Positions 54,220 through 64,000 are shown, numbered from the stretch's first letter. The stretch is 64,000 nt of DNA from Streptomyces sp. DSM 15324 (GCF_001514285.1 NZ_KQ949023.1:1193139-1257138); one strand, 5' to 3'. Numbers and translations are program-made. The notes: a model not told the origin generated them from the sequence alone.

Positions 54220-55881
54220 ATGGCGGCGAAGAAGACCACTGCCGAGCAGCCGAAGGTGACTGCCGACAAGCCGGCGGCGCAGGCGAGGGCCGCGCGGTCG
54301 GCGGGCGCCGTGCAGGGCGCTGCCGAGAAGCCGGCAGGGCGCGAGAGCCCCGCCAGGAAAACCACCGGGGAGAAGTCCCCCCGCGGCAAGCCCGCCGCCG
54401 TGCGCACGGCCGGTGCCGCGGGCACGCCGAAGAAGGCGAACACCGACACGAGGGCGGCTTCGGGGGGCGCCGGTGGGAAGGCGGCGGCTGCGGCAGGCGC
54501 CGGCGGCGCGGCTCGTGGCGATACGTCCGCTGGTGGGAAGGCGGCGCATTCCGAGGTGCCGGGCAAGAAGGCGGTGGCCGCGAAGAGGGCGGGCGTCGCG
54601 CGGACGGCCGGGAGGAAGGCGGCGGTCGCCGATGCGGCCGACGGGGAAGCCGGGGCTTCCGGGACCGGGCGCGGGAAAGCCGTGGCTTCCAAGGCGGCAG
54701 GCGGGAAAGCTGCGGTTTCCGCGGCGCGGGGTGGGAAGGCTGCGGTTGCCGGGGCGGCGGGTGCTGCCGAGGAAGCGCGCCCGAAGGCGACGCCTTCCGG
54801 GACGGCCGGCGGGAAGGCTACGGCGGCCAAGGCGGCGGCTGGTGGGAAGGCGGCGGCTGCTGAGGATGCCGGCGGGAAGGCGGCTGCTTCCGAGGCGGTC
54901 GGCGGGAAGGCTACGGCGGCCAAGGCGGCCGGCGGGAAGGAGACGCTTGCCGAGGCGGCCGGCAGGAAAGGCACGGCGGCCGGGACGGCTGTTCTCGGGG
55001 AGGCGGCGGCTGCCGAGGAGGTCCGTGGGAAAGCGGTTGCTTCCGAGGCGCACAGCAGGAAGGGTGCGGCCTCCAGGGCGGCCGGTGGGAAGGCGGCGGC
55101 TGCCGCCGAGGTGGACGTGGGGAACGCGGGGCGTGGTGGGGGCGCGGGGGCTTCCCGGGTGGCTGCCGATGAGGGGGCCGTTCGGGCGGGGGCCGCCGCG
55201 GAAGGGGCGGCGGTCGGCGAGGAGGGGGGTGCTTCCGGGGCGGCCGGGAAGAAGACGGCCGGGAAGAGGGCGGGCGGCAGGAAGGCAGTCGCCCGCGGCA
55301 AGGCCGCGGACGCCGAGGGCGTGGCGACGGCGGGCGCGGGAAAGAAGAGCACGGCCAAGAAGGTGGGCGCGGCCACGGCCGCGGAGCAGACGGGAGCCAC
55401 GACGGTGGTTGCGAAGAAGACTCCTGGCACGGCCACGGCGGCGAAGACCGCCGTTCCCAAGGCGCGGCCCGCCGCGGTGGAACCCGGCGAACTCGCGGTA
55501 CGCCCCGGAGAGGAGCCCTGGACCCCCGGGGAGGTCGAGGAGGCCCGGGACGAGCTCCAGTCCGAGATGGAGCGGCTGCGGGCGGAGCTGGCCTCCTCCG
55601 AGACGGCCCTGGTGGGCCTGATGCGGGACTCCGGGGACGGCGCGGGCGACGACCAGGCGGACACCGGGACGAAGAACATCACGCGCGAGCACGAACTGGC
55701 GCTGGCCGCCAACGCGCGCGAGATGCTGATCCAGACCGAGCACGCCCTGGAACGGCTGGACGCCGGTACCTACGGCCTGTGCGAGAACTGCGGCAGGGCC
55801 ATCGGCAAGGCCCGGATGCAGGCGTTCCCCCGGGCCACGCTCTGCGTCGAGTGCAAGCAGAAACAAGAGCGCCGGTACTGA
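54220..55881 (+). CDS. DksA/TraR zinc-finger protein with a histone-H1-like Ala/Lys tail
   Basis: A 553-residue protein. The first ~430 residues are low-complexity, rich in Ala, Gly, Lys and Thr, with irregular repeats of the kind AAGGKAA, KKTTA and AAKKA, as in histone H1-like bacterial nucleoid proteins. The C-terminus holds a DksA-type coiled coil (about 440-505) and a C4 zinc finger (CENC at 521-524, CVEC at 542-545). The zinc-finger part of family members binds RNA polymerase; the tail suggests DNA binding. ATG 54220 follows AAGGGG. The tail makes length estimates between strains unreliable. Confidence 0.88.
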   Translation: MAAKKTTAEQPKVTADKPAAQARAARSAGAVQGAAEKPAGRESPARKTTGEKSPRGKPAAVRTAGAAGTPKKANTDTRAASGGAGGKAAAAAGAGGAARGDTSAGGKAAHSEVPGKKAVAAKRAGVARTAGRKAAVADAADGEAGASGTGRGKAVASKAAGGKAAVSAARGGKAAVAGAAGAAEEARPKATPSGTAGGKATAAKAAAGGKAAAAEDAGGKAAASEAVGGKATAAKAAGGKETLAEAAGRKGTAAGTAVLGEAAAAEEVRGKAVASEAHSRKGAASRAAGGKAAAAAEVDVGNAGRGGGAGASRVAADEGAVRAGAAAEGAAVGEEGGASGAAGKKTAGKRAGGRKAVARGKAADAEGVATAGAGKKSTAKKVGAATAAEQTGATTVVAKKTPGTATAAKTAVPKARPAAVEPGELAVRPGEEPWTPGEVEEARDELQSEMERLRAELASSETALVGLMRDSGDGAGDDQADTGTKNITREHELALAANAREMLIQTEHALERLDAGTYGLCENCGRAIGKARMQAFPRATLCVECKQKQERRY

Positions 55882-55948
55882 TCGCGTGCCGCTGCGGGGG
55901 CGTGTCGTACCCTCGTCCTCAGTCAGGTACCTAGGTTGAGGGACTCAC

Positions 55949-56557
55949 GTGGCAGAGGCGGAGCGCGTCATCGGTACGCCGGACATCCCAGAGGCGGCGG
56001 GAGCCGAGCCGGAGCAGTCCTCCGGCCCGGACCTCCCGGACGGGCAGGAGAGCACCGGGGCGCGGTCCAGGGGCAAGCGCCGGATCGCCGTGCTCTTCGC
56101 CGTCGCCGCAGTCGCGTACGCCATCGACCTGGTCAGCAAGATGATCGTGGTCGCCAAGCTGGAGCACCACGCGCCGATCGAGATCATCGGGGACTGGCTG
56201 AGGTTCGAGGCGATCCGCAACGCGGGCGCGGCCTTCGGCTTCGGCGAGGCCTTCACGATCATCTTCACCGTCATCGCGACGGCGGTGATCGTGGTCATCG
56301 CGCGGCTCGCCCGCAAGCTCTACAGCCTGCCCTGGGCGATCGCGCTGGGCCTGCTGCTGGGCGGTGCGCTGGGCAACCTCACCGACCGGATCTTCCGCTC
56401 GCCGGGTGTCTTCGAGGGAGCGGTCGTCGACTTCATCGCGCCGAAGCACTTCGCGGTCTTCAACCTCGCCGACTCGGCGATCGTGTGCGGCGGCATCCTG
56501 ATCGTGCTGCTGTCCTTCAAGGGGCTCGACCCGGACGGGACCGTCCACAAGGACTGA
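55949..56557 (+). CDS. lspA: lipoprotein signal peptidase II
   Basis: A 202-residue polytopic aspartyl protease with four membrane segments. The family motifs are [10 protein letters not shown] and, with both catalytic Asp residues, GNLTDRIFR and VFNLADSAI. It cleaves lipid-modified prolipoproteins. An N-terminal extension of about 45 residues, acidic and disordered, precedes the first segment. GTG 55949 follows GAGGGA. rluD starts 67 nt later. Confidence 0.96.
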   Translation: MAEAERVIGTPDIPEAAGAEPEQSSGPDLPDGQESTGARSRGKRRIAVLFAVAAVAYAIDLVSKMIVVAKLEHHAPIEIIGDWLRFEAIRNAGAAFGFGEAFTIIFTVIATAVIVVIARLARKLYSLPWAIALGLLLGGALGNLTDRIFRSPGVFEGAVVDFIAPKHFAVFNLADSAIVCGGILIVLLSFKGLDPDGTVHKD

Positions 56558-56624
56558 CCGACCGTCCCCGAGGTTGTCCACAGGCCCGTACGGGGCGGTG
56601 GAAGCCGTCCGGCATACTCGACGG

Positions 56625-57569
56625 GTGAGCACGATTCCCGAGATCCGTACCCTGCCCGTGCCGGACGGCCTGGAGGGCGAGCGCGTCGACGCCGCCATCT
56701 CCCGCATGTTCGGCTTCTCCCGCACCAAGGCCGCGGAGCTCGCCGCGGCGGGGAAGGTCTCGGTCGACGGCTCGGTGGTCGGCAAGTCCGAGCGGGTGCA
56801 CGGCGGGGCCTGGCTGGAGGTCGAGATGCCCCAGGCGCCGGCCCCCGTGCAGATCGTCGCGGAGCCCGTCGAGGGCATGGAGATCGTGCACGACGACGAC
56901 GACGTCGTGGTGATCGTCAAGCCGGTGGGTGTGGCCGCGCACCCCTCGCCCGGCTGGAGCGGCCCCACCGTCATCGGCGGGCTGGCCGCCGCCGGCTACC
57001 GGATCTCCACCTCCGGCGCCGCCGAGCGCCAGGGCATCGTGCACCGCCTCGACGTGGGCACGTCCGGCCTGATGGCGGTCGCCAAGTCCGAGCGGGCGTA
57101 CACCTCGCTCAAGCGCCAGTTCAAGGAGCGCACGGTCGACAAGCGCTACCACACGCTGGTCCAGGGGCACCCGGACCCCACCAGCGGCACCATCGACGCG
57201 CCCATCGGCCGCCATCCGAACCACGACTACAAGTGGGCGGTCACCGCCGACGGCAAGCCGTCCGTCACGCACTACGACCTGATCGAGGCCTTCCGCGCGG
57301 CCTCCCTGCTGGACGTGAAGCTGGAGACCGGCCGGACGCACCAGATCCGCGTCCACATGTCAGCCCACCGCCACCCCTGCGTCGGCGACCTGACCTACGG
57401 CGCGGACCCGACGCTCGCCAAGCGGCTGCGGCTGACCCGCCAGTGGCTGCACGCCGTGCGGCTGGGCTTCGAGCACCCCGGCGACGGGCAGTGGGTGGAG
57501 TTCGCCAGCGACTACCCGGCCGACCTCCAGAAGGCCCTGGACCAGGTCCGCGAGGAGACCTGGGGGTGA
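56625..57569 (+). CDS. rluD: RluD-type 23S rRNA pseudouridine synthase
   Basis: A 314-residue enzyme. An N-terminal S4 domain (about 14-70) precedes the catalytic domain with motif [11 protein letters not shown] (the catalytic Asp) and the late GRTHQIRVH motif. CATACT (56613-56618) lies 6 nt before GTG 56625 with no Shine-Dalgarno, suggesting a leaderless start. Clusters with lspA in most bacteria. RluC, RluA or RluD specificity cannot be told from sequence alone, so the symbol is provisional. Confidence 0.9.
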   Translation: MSTIPEIRTLPVPDGLEGERVDAAISRMFGFSRTKAAELAAAGKVSVDGSVVGKSERVHGGAWLEVEMPQAPAPVQIVAEPVEGMEIVHDDDDVVVIVKPVGVAAHPSPGWSGPTVIGGLAAAGYRISTSGAAERQGIVHRLDVGTSGLMAVAKSERAYTSLKRQFKERTVDKRYHTLVQGHPDPTSGTIDAPIGRHPNHDYKWAVTADGKPSVTHYDLIEAFRAASLLDVKLETGRTHQIRVHMSAHRHPCVGDLTYGADPTLAKRLRLTRQWLHAVRLGFEHPGDGQWVEFASDYPADLQKALDQVREETWG

Positions 57570-58039
57570 GCGGCACGCCCGCGTACACGGTGCGGGTCGC
57601 CGCGGACCCCGCCGACCTGGAGGCGTGTCTCGCCGTGCGCAAGGAGGTCTTCGTCCGCGAGCAGGGCGTCCCGGAGGACCTGGAGTACGACGAGTACGAC
57701 GCCGGGGCGGTGCATGTGCTGGCGGTCCGCGCGGACGGCACCCCCCTCGGGACGGGGCGCCTGCTCACCGGCGCGGCGGCCGCGCAGCGGACCGGCGGCG
57801 ACCCCGCGGTCGGGTCGCTCGGGCGGCTGGCCGTGGCGCGGGAGGCGCGCGGGCTCGGCGTCGGGGTCGCGCTGGTGCGGGCCGTCGAGGAGGCGGCACG
57901 CGCGCGGGGGCTGACGGCCGTCGACCTGCACGCGCAGACCCAGGCCCTCGGCTTCTACGAACGGCTGGGGTACACGGCGTACGGCCCGCAGGAGCTGGAG
58001 GCGGGGATTCCGCACCGGTCCATGCGGCGGTCTCTCTAG
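57566..58039 (+). CDS. GNAT-family N-acetyltransferase
   Basis: A 157-residue acetyltransferase. The acetyl-CoA loop is [21 protein letters not shown] (about 92-112), and the C-terminal [11 protein letters not shown] is the usual closing strand. The N-terminal [21 protein letters not shown] segment is typical of the ElaA/YjcF group. GTG 57566 overlaps the rluD stop (GTGA). Substrate unknown. Confidence 0.9.
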   Translation: MSGTPAYTVRVAADPADLEACLAVRKEVFVREQGVPEDLEYDEYDAGAVHVLAVRADGTPLGTGRLLTGAAAAQRTGGDPAVGSLGRLAVAREARGLGVGVALVRAVEEAARARGLTAVDLHAQTQALGFYERLGYTAYGPQELEAGIPHRSMRRSL

Positions 58040-58108
58040 CGACCGGTGGCGCGTGCGAGGCTGGACGTCTGGATGCCCTTGATCGTCTAGCCGTCCGGAG
58101 CGCCGCCC

Positions 58109-59695
58109 GTGGACCAGTTGGCCCTGCTGTTCGTGCTGTTGCTCGGGGCCGTGGTGAGCGTCCCGGTCGGGGACCGGTTCGGGCTGCCGTCGCCGGTCCT
58201 CATGACCCTGCTCGGGATCGTCCTCGCGGTGCTGGACTTCGTGCCCAACGTCGACGTCCCGCCGGACCTCATCCTGCCGCTGGTGTTGCCCCCGCTGCTC
58301 TACGCGGCCGTACGGCGCACGTCCTGGCGGCAGTTCGCCGCCAACAAACGGCCCATCTTCCTGCTCGCCGTGGCGCTGGTGTTCGTCACCACGGTCTGTG
58401 TGGCCGCCGTGGCCCACTCGGTGATCCCCGGACTGCCGGTCGCCGCCGCCGTCGCTCTCGGCGCCCTGGTCGCCCCGCCCGACCCGGTGGCCGCGACCGC
58501 CGTCGCCGGACAGCTCGGGCTGCCGCGCCGGCTCGTCTCCATCCTGGAGGGCGAGGGTCTGTTCAACGACGTGACGGCCATCGTCCTCTACCACGTGGCG
58601 ATCGCCGCCGCCGTCAGCGGGGACTTCGTGCCCGGCGAGGCGGCCCTGGAGCTGGTGCTGTCCGCTGTGGTCGCGGTCGCCGTGGGCGTCGGGCTCGGCT
58701 GGGGCGCCAACCGGCTGCTCGACCTGCTCGGCGACGCGACCCTCCAGATCGGGCTCACCCTGCTCGTGCCGTACGCCGCCTACGTGCTGGCCGAGGAACT
58801 GCACGGCTCCGGGGTGCTCGCCGTGCTGACCTGCGCGCTGTTCCTCGCCGAGTACGCCACCGACCCCGACGACGTGCTCACCCGGCTCGCCGGGCACGCC
58901 TTCTGGGACATCGTCGACACACTGGTGACCGGGGTGGCGTTCGGGCTGATCGGGCTCGAACTGCACAACGCGATCCGTACGGCGTCCGGCCGCTGGGGCG
59001 AGATGCTCGGCTGGGCCGGGATCGTCGCGGCCGTGGTGATCGTCGTACGGCTGGCGTGGCTGCTGCCGGCGACCTGGCTGACCAAACGGCTGCACGCGCG
59101 GCGCGACTACGACGAGGACATCCCGCTCGGCTGGCGGGAGACCGTGATCATGTGGTGGTCCGGGATGCGGGGGGTCGCGTCGGTCGCGCTGGCCCTGGCC
59201 ATTCCGCTTCAGACGGAGGCGGGGGACGCCTTCCCGGACCGCGACGAGATCATCTTCGTCGCGTTCGGGGTGATCATGGCCACGCTGGTGCTCCAGGGGC
59301 TCACCCTGCCGTGGCTGGTGAAGCGGCTCGGGGTGCGGGCCGACACCGAGCGCGAGAAGGCGTTCGAGCGGGAGCTGGCGGTGCGGGCGGCGAAGGCGGC
59401 GAAGCGCCGGCTGCGGGAGATCGAGGAGGTGGAGGAGCTGCCGGAGGAGCTGAGCGAGCAGATGCTGCGGAGGGCGTACGAGATCGGGGTGCGGATCAGT
59501 CCCGAGATCGGGGAGGAGGAGCGGCGGGAGGCGCACGAGGCGCGGGTGCGGAGGCTGAAGCGGGTGCGGCGGATCCGGGGGGAACTGCTCAGCGCGGCCC
59601 GGCACGAGGTGCTGGCGGCGCGCGGTGAGGCGGGGGCGGACCCGGAGGTGGTGGACCGGGTGCTGCGCCAGCTGGACGTACGCAGCCTGCGGTGA
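58109..59695 (+). CDS. Na+/H+ antiporter, CPA1 family
   Basis: A 528-residue polytopic protein with about twelve membrane segments (1-400) and a charged, helical cytosolic tail (about 410-528, many Arg/Glu). The ion-site motif ALGALVAPPDPVAATAV with Asp is near 124, and GEGLFNDVTA near 148, as in NhaP/CPA1 members. GTG 58109 follows CGGAG. The tail probably senses pH or ligand. A transport role is secure; the ion (Na+ or K+) is not. Confidence 0.92.
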   Translation: MDQLALLFVLLLGAVVSVPVGDRFGLPSPVLMTLLGIVLAVLDFVPNVDVPPDLILPLVLPPLLYAAVRRTSWRQFAANKRPIFLLAVALVFVTTVCVAAVAHSVIPGLPVAAAVALGALVAPPDPVAATAVAGQLGLPRRLVSILEGEGLFNDVTAIVLYHVAIAAAVSGDFVPGEAALELVLSAVVAVAVGVGLGWGANRLLDLLGDATLQIGLTLLVPYAAYVLAEELHGSGVLAVLTCALFLAEYATDPDDVLTRLAGHAFWDIVDTLVTGVAFGLIGLELHNAIRTASGRWGEMLGWAGIVAAVVIVVRLAWLLPATWLTKRLHARRDYDEDIPLGWRETVIMWWSGMRGVASVALALAIPLQTEAGDAFPDRDEIIFVAFGVIMATLVLQGLTLPWLVKRLGVRADTEREKAFERELAVRAAKAAKRRLREIEEVEELPEELSEQMLRRAYEIGVRISPEIGEEERREAHEARVRRLKRVRRIRGELLSAARHEVLAARGEAGADPEVVDRVLRQLDVRSLR

Positions 59696-59766
59696 GTCCC
59701 CGCACGCGGGTGAGGGGGCGTGTGGGGGCCGGGCGGCCTGGCTCCTCACAGCACTAGCCTCGGATC

Positions 59767-60507
59767 ATGGCACGCAATGTGGTGATCAGCGGTGGTGGTA
59801 CGGGAATCGGGCTCGCTACGGCCCGGGTCTTCGCTGCGGACGGGGAACGGGTGCTGTTGCTCGGGCGGCGGGGCGAGGTGCTGGAGAAGGCGGCCGTCGA
59901 CGGGGCGCTCGTGTACGCCGCCGACCTGAGCCGGGCCGACGAGGTCAGAGGGGTCGCCCGGCTCGTCGCGGAGGAGTTCGGGACGGTCGACGTGCTGGTG
60001 CACGGCGCGGGCGGCGCCGGGCATCTGGAGCCGCCGAGCGCGAGCGAGGACCCGCTCGACCGGGTCGCCCACGACTGGACCGTGAACTTCCGGATCAACA
60101 CGCTCACCGCCGCCCTCCTCACCGAGGCCCTCAAGGACCGGCTGGCCTCGCCCGGCGGACGGGTGCTGTTCATCAGCTCCATCGCGGCCTACCGAGGGTC
60201 CGGCAACGGGGCGTACGCCGGTGCCAAGGCCGCCCTGCACCCCTACGCCCGTGATCTCGCCCGGGAGCTGGGCCCGCGCGGGATCACCGCCAACACCGTC
60301 GCTCCCGGATACATCGAGGACACCGGGTTCTTCGGCGAGGCCATCGACCCCGCGCGGCGGGAGCGGCTGATCGGCGAGACCTTCGACGGGCGGGCCGGGA
60401 CGCCGGGAGATGTCGCCGCCACCCTGCACTGGCTCGCCTCGCCCGGCGCCGCGCACATCACCTCCCAGGTCGTCCAGGTCAACGGCGGCGCCGAACGCGG
60501 CAGCTGA
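59767..60507 (+). CDS. short-chain dehydrogenase/reductase
   Basis: A 246-residue NAD(P)-dependent enzyme. The cofactor motif is SGGGTGIGLATARVF at the N-terminus; the catalytic triad is Ser in FISSIAAYRG, then Tyr and Lys in AYAGAKAAL. The C-terminal HITSQVVQVNGGAE is typical. TAGCCT (59755-59760) ends 6 nt before ATG 59767, a leaderless arrangement. It converges on the MscS gene with 9 nt between stops. Substrate unknown. Confidence 0.93.
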   Translation: MARNVVISGGGTGIGLATARVFAADGERVLLLGRRGEVLEKAAVDGALVYAADLSRADEVRGVARLVAEEFGTVDVLVHGAGGAGHLEPPSASEDPLDRVAHDWTVNFRINTLTAALLTEALKDRLASPGGRVLFISSIAAYRGSGNGAYAGAKAALHPYARDLARELGPRGITANTVAPGYIEDTGFFGEAIDPARRERLIGETFDGRAGTPGDVAATLHWLASPGAAHITSQVVQVNGGAERGS

Positions 60508-60516
60508 GCCCCCGCG

Positions 60517-61611
60517 TCACGGGTGATGTGCCGCGGCCCCGTCCGGGGAGGAGGAACGGGCACCGGGGATCCGGGCCGGGGGCGGCGTCGCGTCCGCCGT
60601 GTTGACGCGTGGCAGGGCGTACGGGTGCTCCTTGGCCAGCCAGCGGACCATCTGCTCGCGGACCGTGACCCGGACCGTCCAGATGTCGTCCGCGTCCTTC
60701 GCGGTGACCAGGGCCCGCACCTGCAGGGTGTTCGGGGTGGTGTCCGTCACGTCCAGCCCGCAGGCCCGGCCGTCCCAGGCCGGGCACTCGCGCAGGATGT
60801 CCCGCAGCTTCTCGCGCATCGCGTCCACCGGCGCCGTGTGGTCGACGTGGAAGTAGACGATCCCGGTCATCTGCGGCGTCCCGCGCGACCAGTTCTCGAA
60901 CGGCTTGGAGGTGAAGTACGACACCGGCATGGTGATCCGGCGCTCGTCCCAGGTCCTCACTGTCAGGAAGGTCAGCGTGATCTCCTCGACGGTGCCCCAC
61001 TCGCCGTCCACCACGACCGTGTCGCCGATGCGCACCATGTCGCCGAAGGCGATCTGGAGCCCCGCGAACATGTTGCTCAGGGTCGACTGGGCGGCCACAC
61101 CGGCGACGATGCCGAGGATGCCGGCCGAGGCCAGCAGCGAGGCGCCCGCCGCCCGCATCGCCGGGAACGTCAGCAGCATCGCCGCCACCGCCATCACCCC
61201 GACGATCGCCGACACCACCCGCATGATCAGCGACACCTGGGTCCGCACCCGCCGCACCCGCGCCGGGTCGCGGTGCACGCGCGCGTAGCGGGAGTACGAC
61301 GTCTCCACGACCGCCGCAGCGATCCGGATCACCAGCCAGGCCACCGAGCCGATCAGCACCAGCGTGAGCGCCCGGCCGATGCCGGTGCGATGGTCCTCCA
61401 GCAGCTTCACCTGGTCGTAGGAGCCTCTGAGCAGGGCCGCGCACAGCACCAGCTGGTACGGGATGCGGCCGCGCCGCAGCAGACCCCACAGCGGTGTCTC
61501 ACTGTGCCGGGCGTCGGCCTTGCGCAGCAGTAGGTCGGTGGCCCAGCCGATGAGGACGGTCAGCAGGACCGAACCGCCGACCACGATCACGGGGCGGATC
61601 AGGTTCTCCAT
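60517..61611 (-). CDS. MscS-family mechanosensitive channel
   Basis: A 364-residue protein with about four membrane segments and the MscS pore helix region (ASAGILGIVAGVAAQSTLSNMFAGLQI, about 160-186), then the beta domain opening with GDMVRIGDTVVVDGEWGTVEEI. A Pro/Ser-rich tail ends the protein. The ATG at 61611 has a GGGGA four nucleotides before it; the frame continues upstream through unconserved sequence. It probably releases osmolytes on hypo-osmotic shock. Confidence 0.93.
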   Translation of the reverse strand: MENLIRPVIVVGGSVLLTVLIGWATDLLLRKADARHSETPLWGLLRRGRIPYQLVLCAALLRGSYDQVKLLEDHRTGIGRALTLVLIGSVAWLVIRIAAAVVETSYSRYARVHRDPARVRRVRTQVSLIMRVVSAIVGVMAVAAMLLTFPAMRAAGASLLASAGILGIVAGVAAQSTLSNMFAGLQIAFGDMVRIGDTVVVDGEWGTVEEITLTFLTVRTWDERRITMPVSYFTSKPFENWSRGTPQMTGIVYFHVDHTAPVDAMREKLRDILRECPAWDGRACGLDVTDTTPNTLQVRALVTAKDADDIWTVRVTVREQMVRWLAKEHPYALPRVNTADATPPPARIPGARSSSPDGAAAHHP

Positions 61612-61709
61612 GTCCCCGAAAGTAACCGGGCGGGCGGGACCTTGAACATGTGACTTCCGTGCAGGGACGCACACAGGGCGTTGTCGGTGCCGGCTGGCAC
61701 CATGGGCGC

Positions 61710-62279
61710 ATGAACATCATGCTCTTTCACTCGGCCCACGGACTGCGCCCCGCCGTGCGCGCGGCGGCCGACCGGCTGCGCGCCGCCGGGCACGAGGTGT
61801 GGACCCCGGACCTCTTCGAGGGGCGCACGTTCGAGACGGTGGAGGAGGCCAGGGACTACGAGGAGGAGACCGGCAAGGACGAGCTGCTGAAGAGAGCCGT
61901 CCTGGCCGCCGCGCCCTACTCGGAGAGAGGGCTGGTGTACGCCGGGTTCTCGCTGGGCGCGGCGATCGCGCAGACCCTCGCCCTCGGCGACGACAAGGCG
62001 CGCGGCCTGCTCCTGCTGCACGGCACCTCGGACCTCGCGCCGAACGCCTCGGTGGACGAGCTGCCGGTACAGCTGCACGTGGCGGAGCCGGACCCGTTCG
62101 AGCCCGACGACTGGCTGAGCGCCTGGTACCTCCAGATGGGCCGGGCGGGCGCCGACGTGGAGGTCTACCGGTACACGGGCGCCGGGCACCTGTACACCGA
62201 CCCCGAGCTCCCGGACTGGGACGCGGAGGCCGCCGAGGCCACCTGGCGGGTGGCACTCGGCTTCCTCGACAGCCTCTGA
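61710..62279 (+). CDS. dienelactone-hydrolase-family alpha/beta hydrolase
   Basis: A 189-residue hydrolase. The nucleophile elbow is GFSLG (Ser instead of the Cys of classical dienelactone hydrolase), with the acid in AEPDPFEPDDW and the His in GAGHLYTD. MLFHSAHGLRPAV is the family N-terminal strand. ATG 61710 has no clear ribosome site. It is divergent from mscS. Substrate unknown. Confidence 0.9.
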   Translation: MNIMLFHSAHGLRPAVRAAADRLRAAGHEVWTPDLFEGRTFETVEEARDYEEETGKDELLKRAVLAAAPYSERGLVYAGFSLGAAIAQTLALGDDKARGLLLLHGTSDLAPNASVDELPVQLHVAEPDPFEPDDWLSAWYLQMGRAGADVEVYRYTGAGHLYTDPELPDWDAEAAEATWRVALGFLDSL

Positions 62280-62324
62280 CCGGATCTGGCGGATCATGGC
62301 CGGATCGGGCCGGATCGGGCCGGC
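62280..62324. repeat. short GGCCGGATC repeats between convergent genes
   Basis: GGCCGGATCGGG-like units recur about three times between the hydrolase stop and the PhoD stop. No stable terminator hairpin is obvious here. Confidence 0.4.
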
Positions 62325-64000
62325 TCAGACCGGGTCGTACGTCCGCTCGACCTTCTGGGTCCCGCTGCGCGTGCGGTACGAGCGGGACCAGGAGGAGGTC
62401 GCGGTGGCGCTGGTGCGGTCGGACAGCACGTAGTAGTCCATCTGCGCGCGGTCGGCGGTGATGTCCAGGATGCCGTAGCCGTGGCGGTCGGTGTCGACGA
62501 AGTGGACGTGCCGGTTGGCGGCCCGGATGAGCGGCGAGGCGAGGGCGGTCAGCGTGCCCTCCGGGACCTTGACGATGTCGTCGAGGTTGTCGGAGGTCAC
62601 CGAGGTGACCACGAACTCCGTGGCGGCGGACGCCGACAGCGGGTACGTCCCGGCGTCCACCGGCACGTCGTTGGCCCACGCCATGTGGATGTCGCCGGTC
62701 AGGAAGACGGTGTTGCCGATGGCGTTCGAGCGCAGATGGGCCAGGAGTTCGCGGCGGTCGTCGGTGTAGCCGTCCCACTGGTCGGTGTTGAGGCCGATGC
62801 CCTCCTGCGGCAGACCGAGCAGCTTGGCGAGCGGCTTGAACAGGTCGGCGGAGAGGGAGCCGACGGCGAACGGCGAGATCATCACCGAGTTGCCGACCAG
62901 CCGCCAGGTGGTGTCGGACGCCTTCAGCCCGGCCTTCAGCCAGTCGAGCTGGGCCCGGCCGGTGATGGTGCGGTCGGGGTCGTCCACCGAGCCGTTGCCG
63001 ACCTTGACCTGCTGCGAGCGGAAGGATCGCAGGTCGAGCAGGGAGAGGTCGGCCAGCTTGCCGAAGCGCAGTCGGCGGTAGGTGGTGCCGGCGATCGCCG
63101 GGCGGACCGGCATCCACTCGAAGTAGGCCTGCTTGGCCGCCGCCTGACGGGCCGTCCAGGCGCCCTCGGCGCCCTCGGTGTGGTTCTCGGCGCCGCCCGA
63201 CCAGGAGTCGTTGGCGAACTCGTGGTCGTCCCAGATCGCGACGACCGGCGCCTTGGCGTGCAGGGCCTGGAGGTCGGGGTCGGTCTTGTACATGCCGTGC
63301 CGGGTGCGGTAGTCGGCCAGCGTGAGGATCTCGTGCGTGGGCGAGATCTGCCGGACGACCCTGCCGCGCGCGGCGTACTCACCGGTGCCGTACTCGTAGA
63401 TGTAGTCGCCGAGGTGCAACCAGGCGTCCAGGTCGCCGCGGGCCGCGAGATGGCGGTACGAGGAGAAGTAGCCCGCCTCCCAGTTGGCGCAGGAGACCAC
63501 GCCGAAGCGCAGACCGGCCACCGTGGCGTCCGCCGCCGGCGCGGTGCGGGTGCGCGCCACCGGGGAGTTCGTGCCACCCGCGGTGAAGCGGAACCAGTAG
63601 TCGGTGGCCGGGGCGAGGCCGCGGACGTCCGCCTTGACGGTGTGGTCGGAGGCGGCGGTCGCGGTCAGGGAGCCCCGGCTGACGACGTTCGTCAGGGCCT
63701 TGTCGGTGGCGACGACCCACCCGACCTCGGTGTCCGGGCCGAGCCCGGAGCCCGGTACCGCCTCGGCGGTGGGCGTCACCCGTGTCCACAGCAGGACGCC
63801 GTCGGGCAGTGGGTCGCCGGAGGCGAGACCGTGCAGGAAGGCCGGGGCCTCGGCGGCCGCGCGGGCGGGTATCGCCGCGGCGAGCGGTCCGGCCAGGACG
63901 GCCGTCGCCGCCGCGGCCTTGACGACCGTACGGCGGCGGGGGGACAGCGAGTCGGCGCGCTCTGACGGGGTGTCGGCGCTCTCGGCTGATCTGTGTCGAC
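62325..64000 (-). CDS. phoD: PhoD-family alkaline phosphatase, Tat-exported (5' end outside window)
   Basis: The frame is open to the right edge with no start codon that fits, so the N-terminus lies beyond 64000. About 558 residues are visible. Near the edge is a Tat signal (SPRRRTVVK, then a hydrophobic stretch ending near IPARA), followed by [23 protein letters not shown]. Metal and active-site motifs include [38 protein letters not shown] and [12 protein letters not shown]. It is an extracellular Ca2+/Fe3+ phosphodiesterase-phosphatase for phosphate scavenging; any PHO box would be outside the window. Confidence 0.93.
   Translation of the reverse strand, partial: RHRSAESADTPSERADSLSPRRRTVVKAAAATAVLAGPLAAAIPARAAAEAPAFLHGLASGDPLPDGVLLWTRVTPTAEAVPGSGLGPDTEVGWVVATDKALTNVVSRGSLTATAASDHTVKADVRGLAPATDYWFRFTAGGTNSPVARTRTAPAADATVAGLRFGVVSCANWEAGYFSSYRHLAARGDLDAWLHLGDYIYEYGTGEYAARGRVVRQISPTHEILTLADYRTRHGMYKTDPDLQALHAKAPVVAIWDDHEFANDSWSGGAENHTEGAEGAWTARQAAAKQAYFEWMPVRPAIAGTTYRRLRFGKLADLSLLDLRSFRSQQVKVGNGSVDDPDRTITGRAQLDWLKAGLKASDTTWRLVGNSVMISPFAVGSLSADLFKPLAKLLGLPQEGIGLNTDQWDGYTDDRRELLAHLRSNAIGNTVFLTGDIHMAWANDVPVDAGTYPLSASAATEFVVTSVTSDNLDDIVKVPEGTLTALASPLIRAANRHVHFVDTDRHGYGILDITADRAQMDYYVLSDRTSATATSSWSRSYRTRSGTQKVERTYDPV

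Noticed and set aside
50407..55881. Single open frame of 1824 codons on the plus strand
   Set aside because: Its first two thirds are the antisense of ileS and the T-box, with low-complexity composition. Only the part from ATG 54220 is a gene.

Overview
The window looks like core chromosome of a Streptomyces species. Base composition is very GC-rich with strong third-position G/C, many GTG starts, and a gene order that from memory follows the S. coelicolor ftsZ-divIVA neighbourhood (ftsZ being SCO2082 and divIVA SCO2077). I see no phage, insertion sequence, CRISPR array, rRNA or tRNA, so this is a housekeeping segment rather than an island. Positions and motifs below were read directly from the sequence; family assignments come from recognised motifs, not database searches.

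Left part (1-13.2 kb): the tail of a histidine kinase and its LuxR-type regulator, a phosphofructokinase whose donor-site residues look pyrophosphate-type, a fused anthranilate synthase preceded by a Trp-Trp-Trp leader peptide and attenuator hairpin, and a divergent class II DAHP synthase. Then come an iron-box-controlled bacterioferritin-associated ferredoxin, bacterioferritin, a molybdopterin oxidoreductase, a His-rich DUF4396 membrane protein next to a CsoR-like copper palindrome, endonuclease IV, a PASTA-domain Ser/Thr kinase, and a thiOSG operon under a TPP riboswitch.

Middle part (13.2-32.2 kb): small conserved proteins, a ferredoxin-reductase-like flavoprotein, a Rv2175c-like DNA-binding protein, thiE, metF, a Tyr/Gln-rich membrane protein, a CrtI-like flavoprotein, and a three-gene export operon (degenerate ABC ATPase, YhgE/Pip-type membrane protein, TetR regulator) with a near-perfect 30-bp operator. 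A HEPN-like protein, a methyltransferase, a DUF3040 protein, a convergent moxR-DUF58-transglutaminase operon and a beta-carbonic anhydrase follow.

Right part (32.2-64 kb): the division and cell-wall (dcw) cluster rsmH-ftsL-ftsI-murE-murF-mraY-murD-ftsW-murG-ftsQ-ftsZ-pgeF-yggS-sepF-yggT-divIVA, tightly packed with ATGA/GTGA overlaps. It runs from lipid II precursor synthesis through septal transpeptidation and the Z-ring to polar growth. Beyond a pair of facing terminators lie ileS with a translational T-box, a DksA/TraR zinc-finger protein with a histone-H1-like Ala/Lys tail, lspA, an RluD-type pseudouridine synthase, a GNAT protein, a Na+/H+ antiporter, an SDR, an MscS channel, an alpha/beta hydrolase and the 5'-truncated end of a Tat-exported PhoD phosphatase.

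Many genes have a -10-like hexamer 6-7 nt before the start codon and no Shine-Dalgarno, so leaderless initiation seems common here. No wholly new multi-gene system is evident. The least explained items are the relay mini-ORF between rsmH and ftsL, the degenerate ABC ATPase, the prion-like Tyr/Gln tail and the H1-like DksA fusion.
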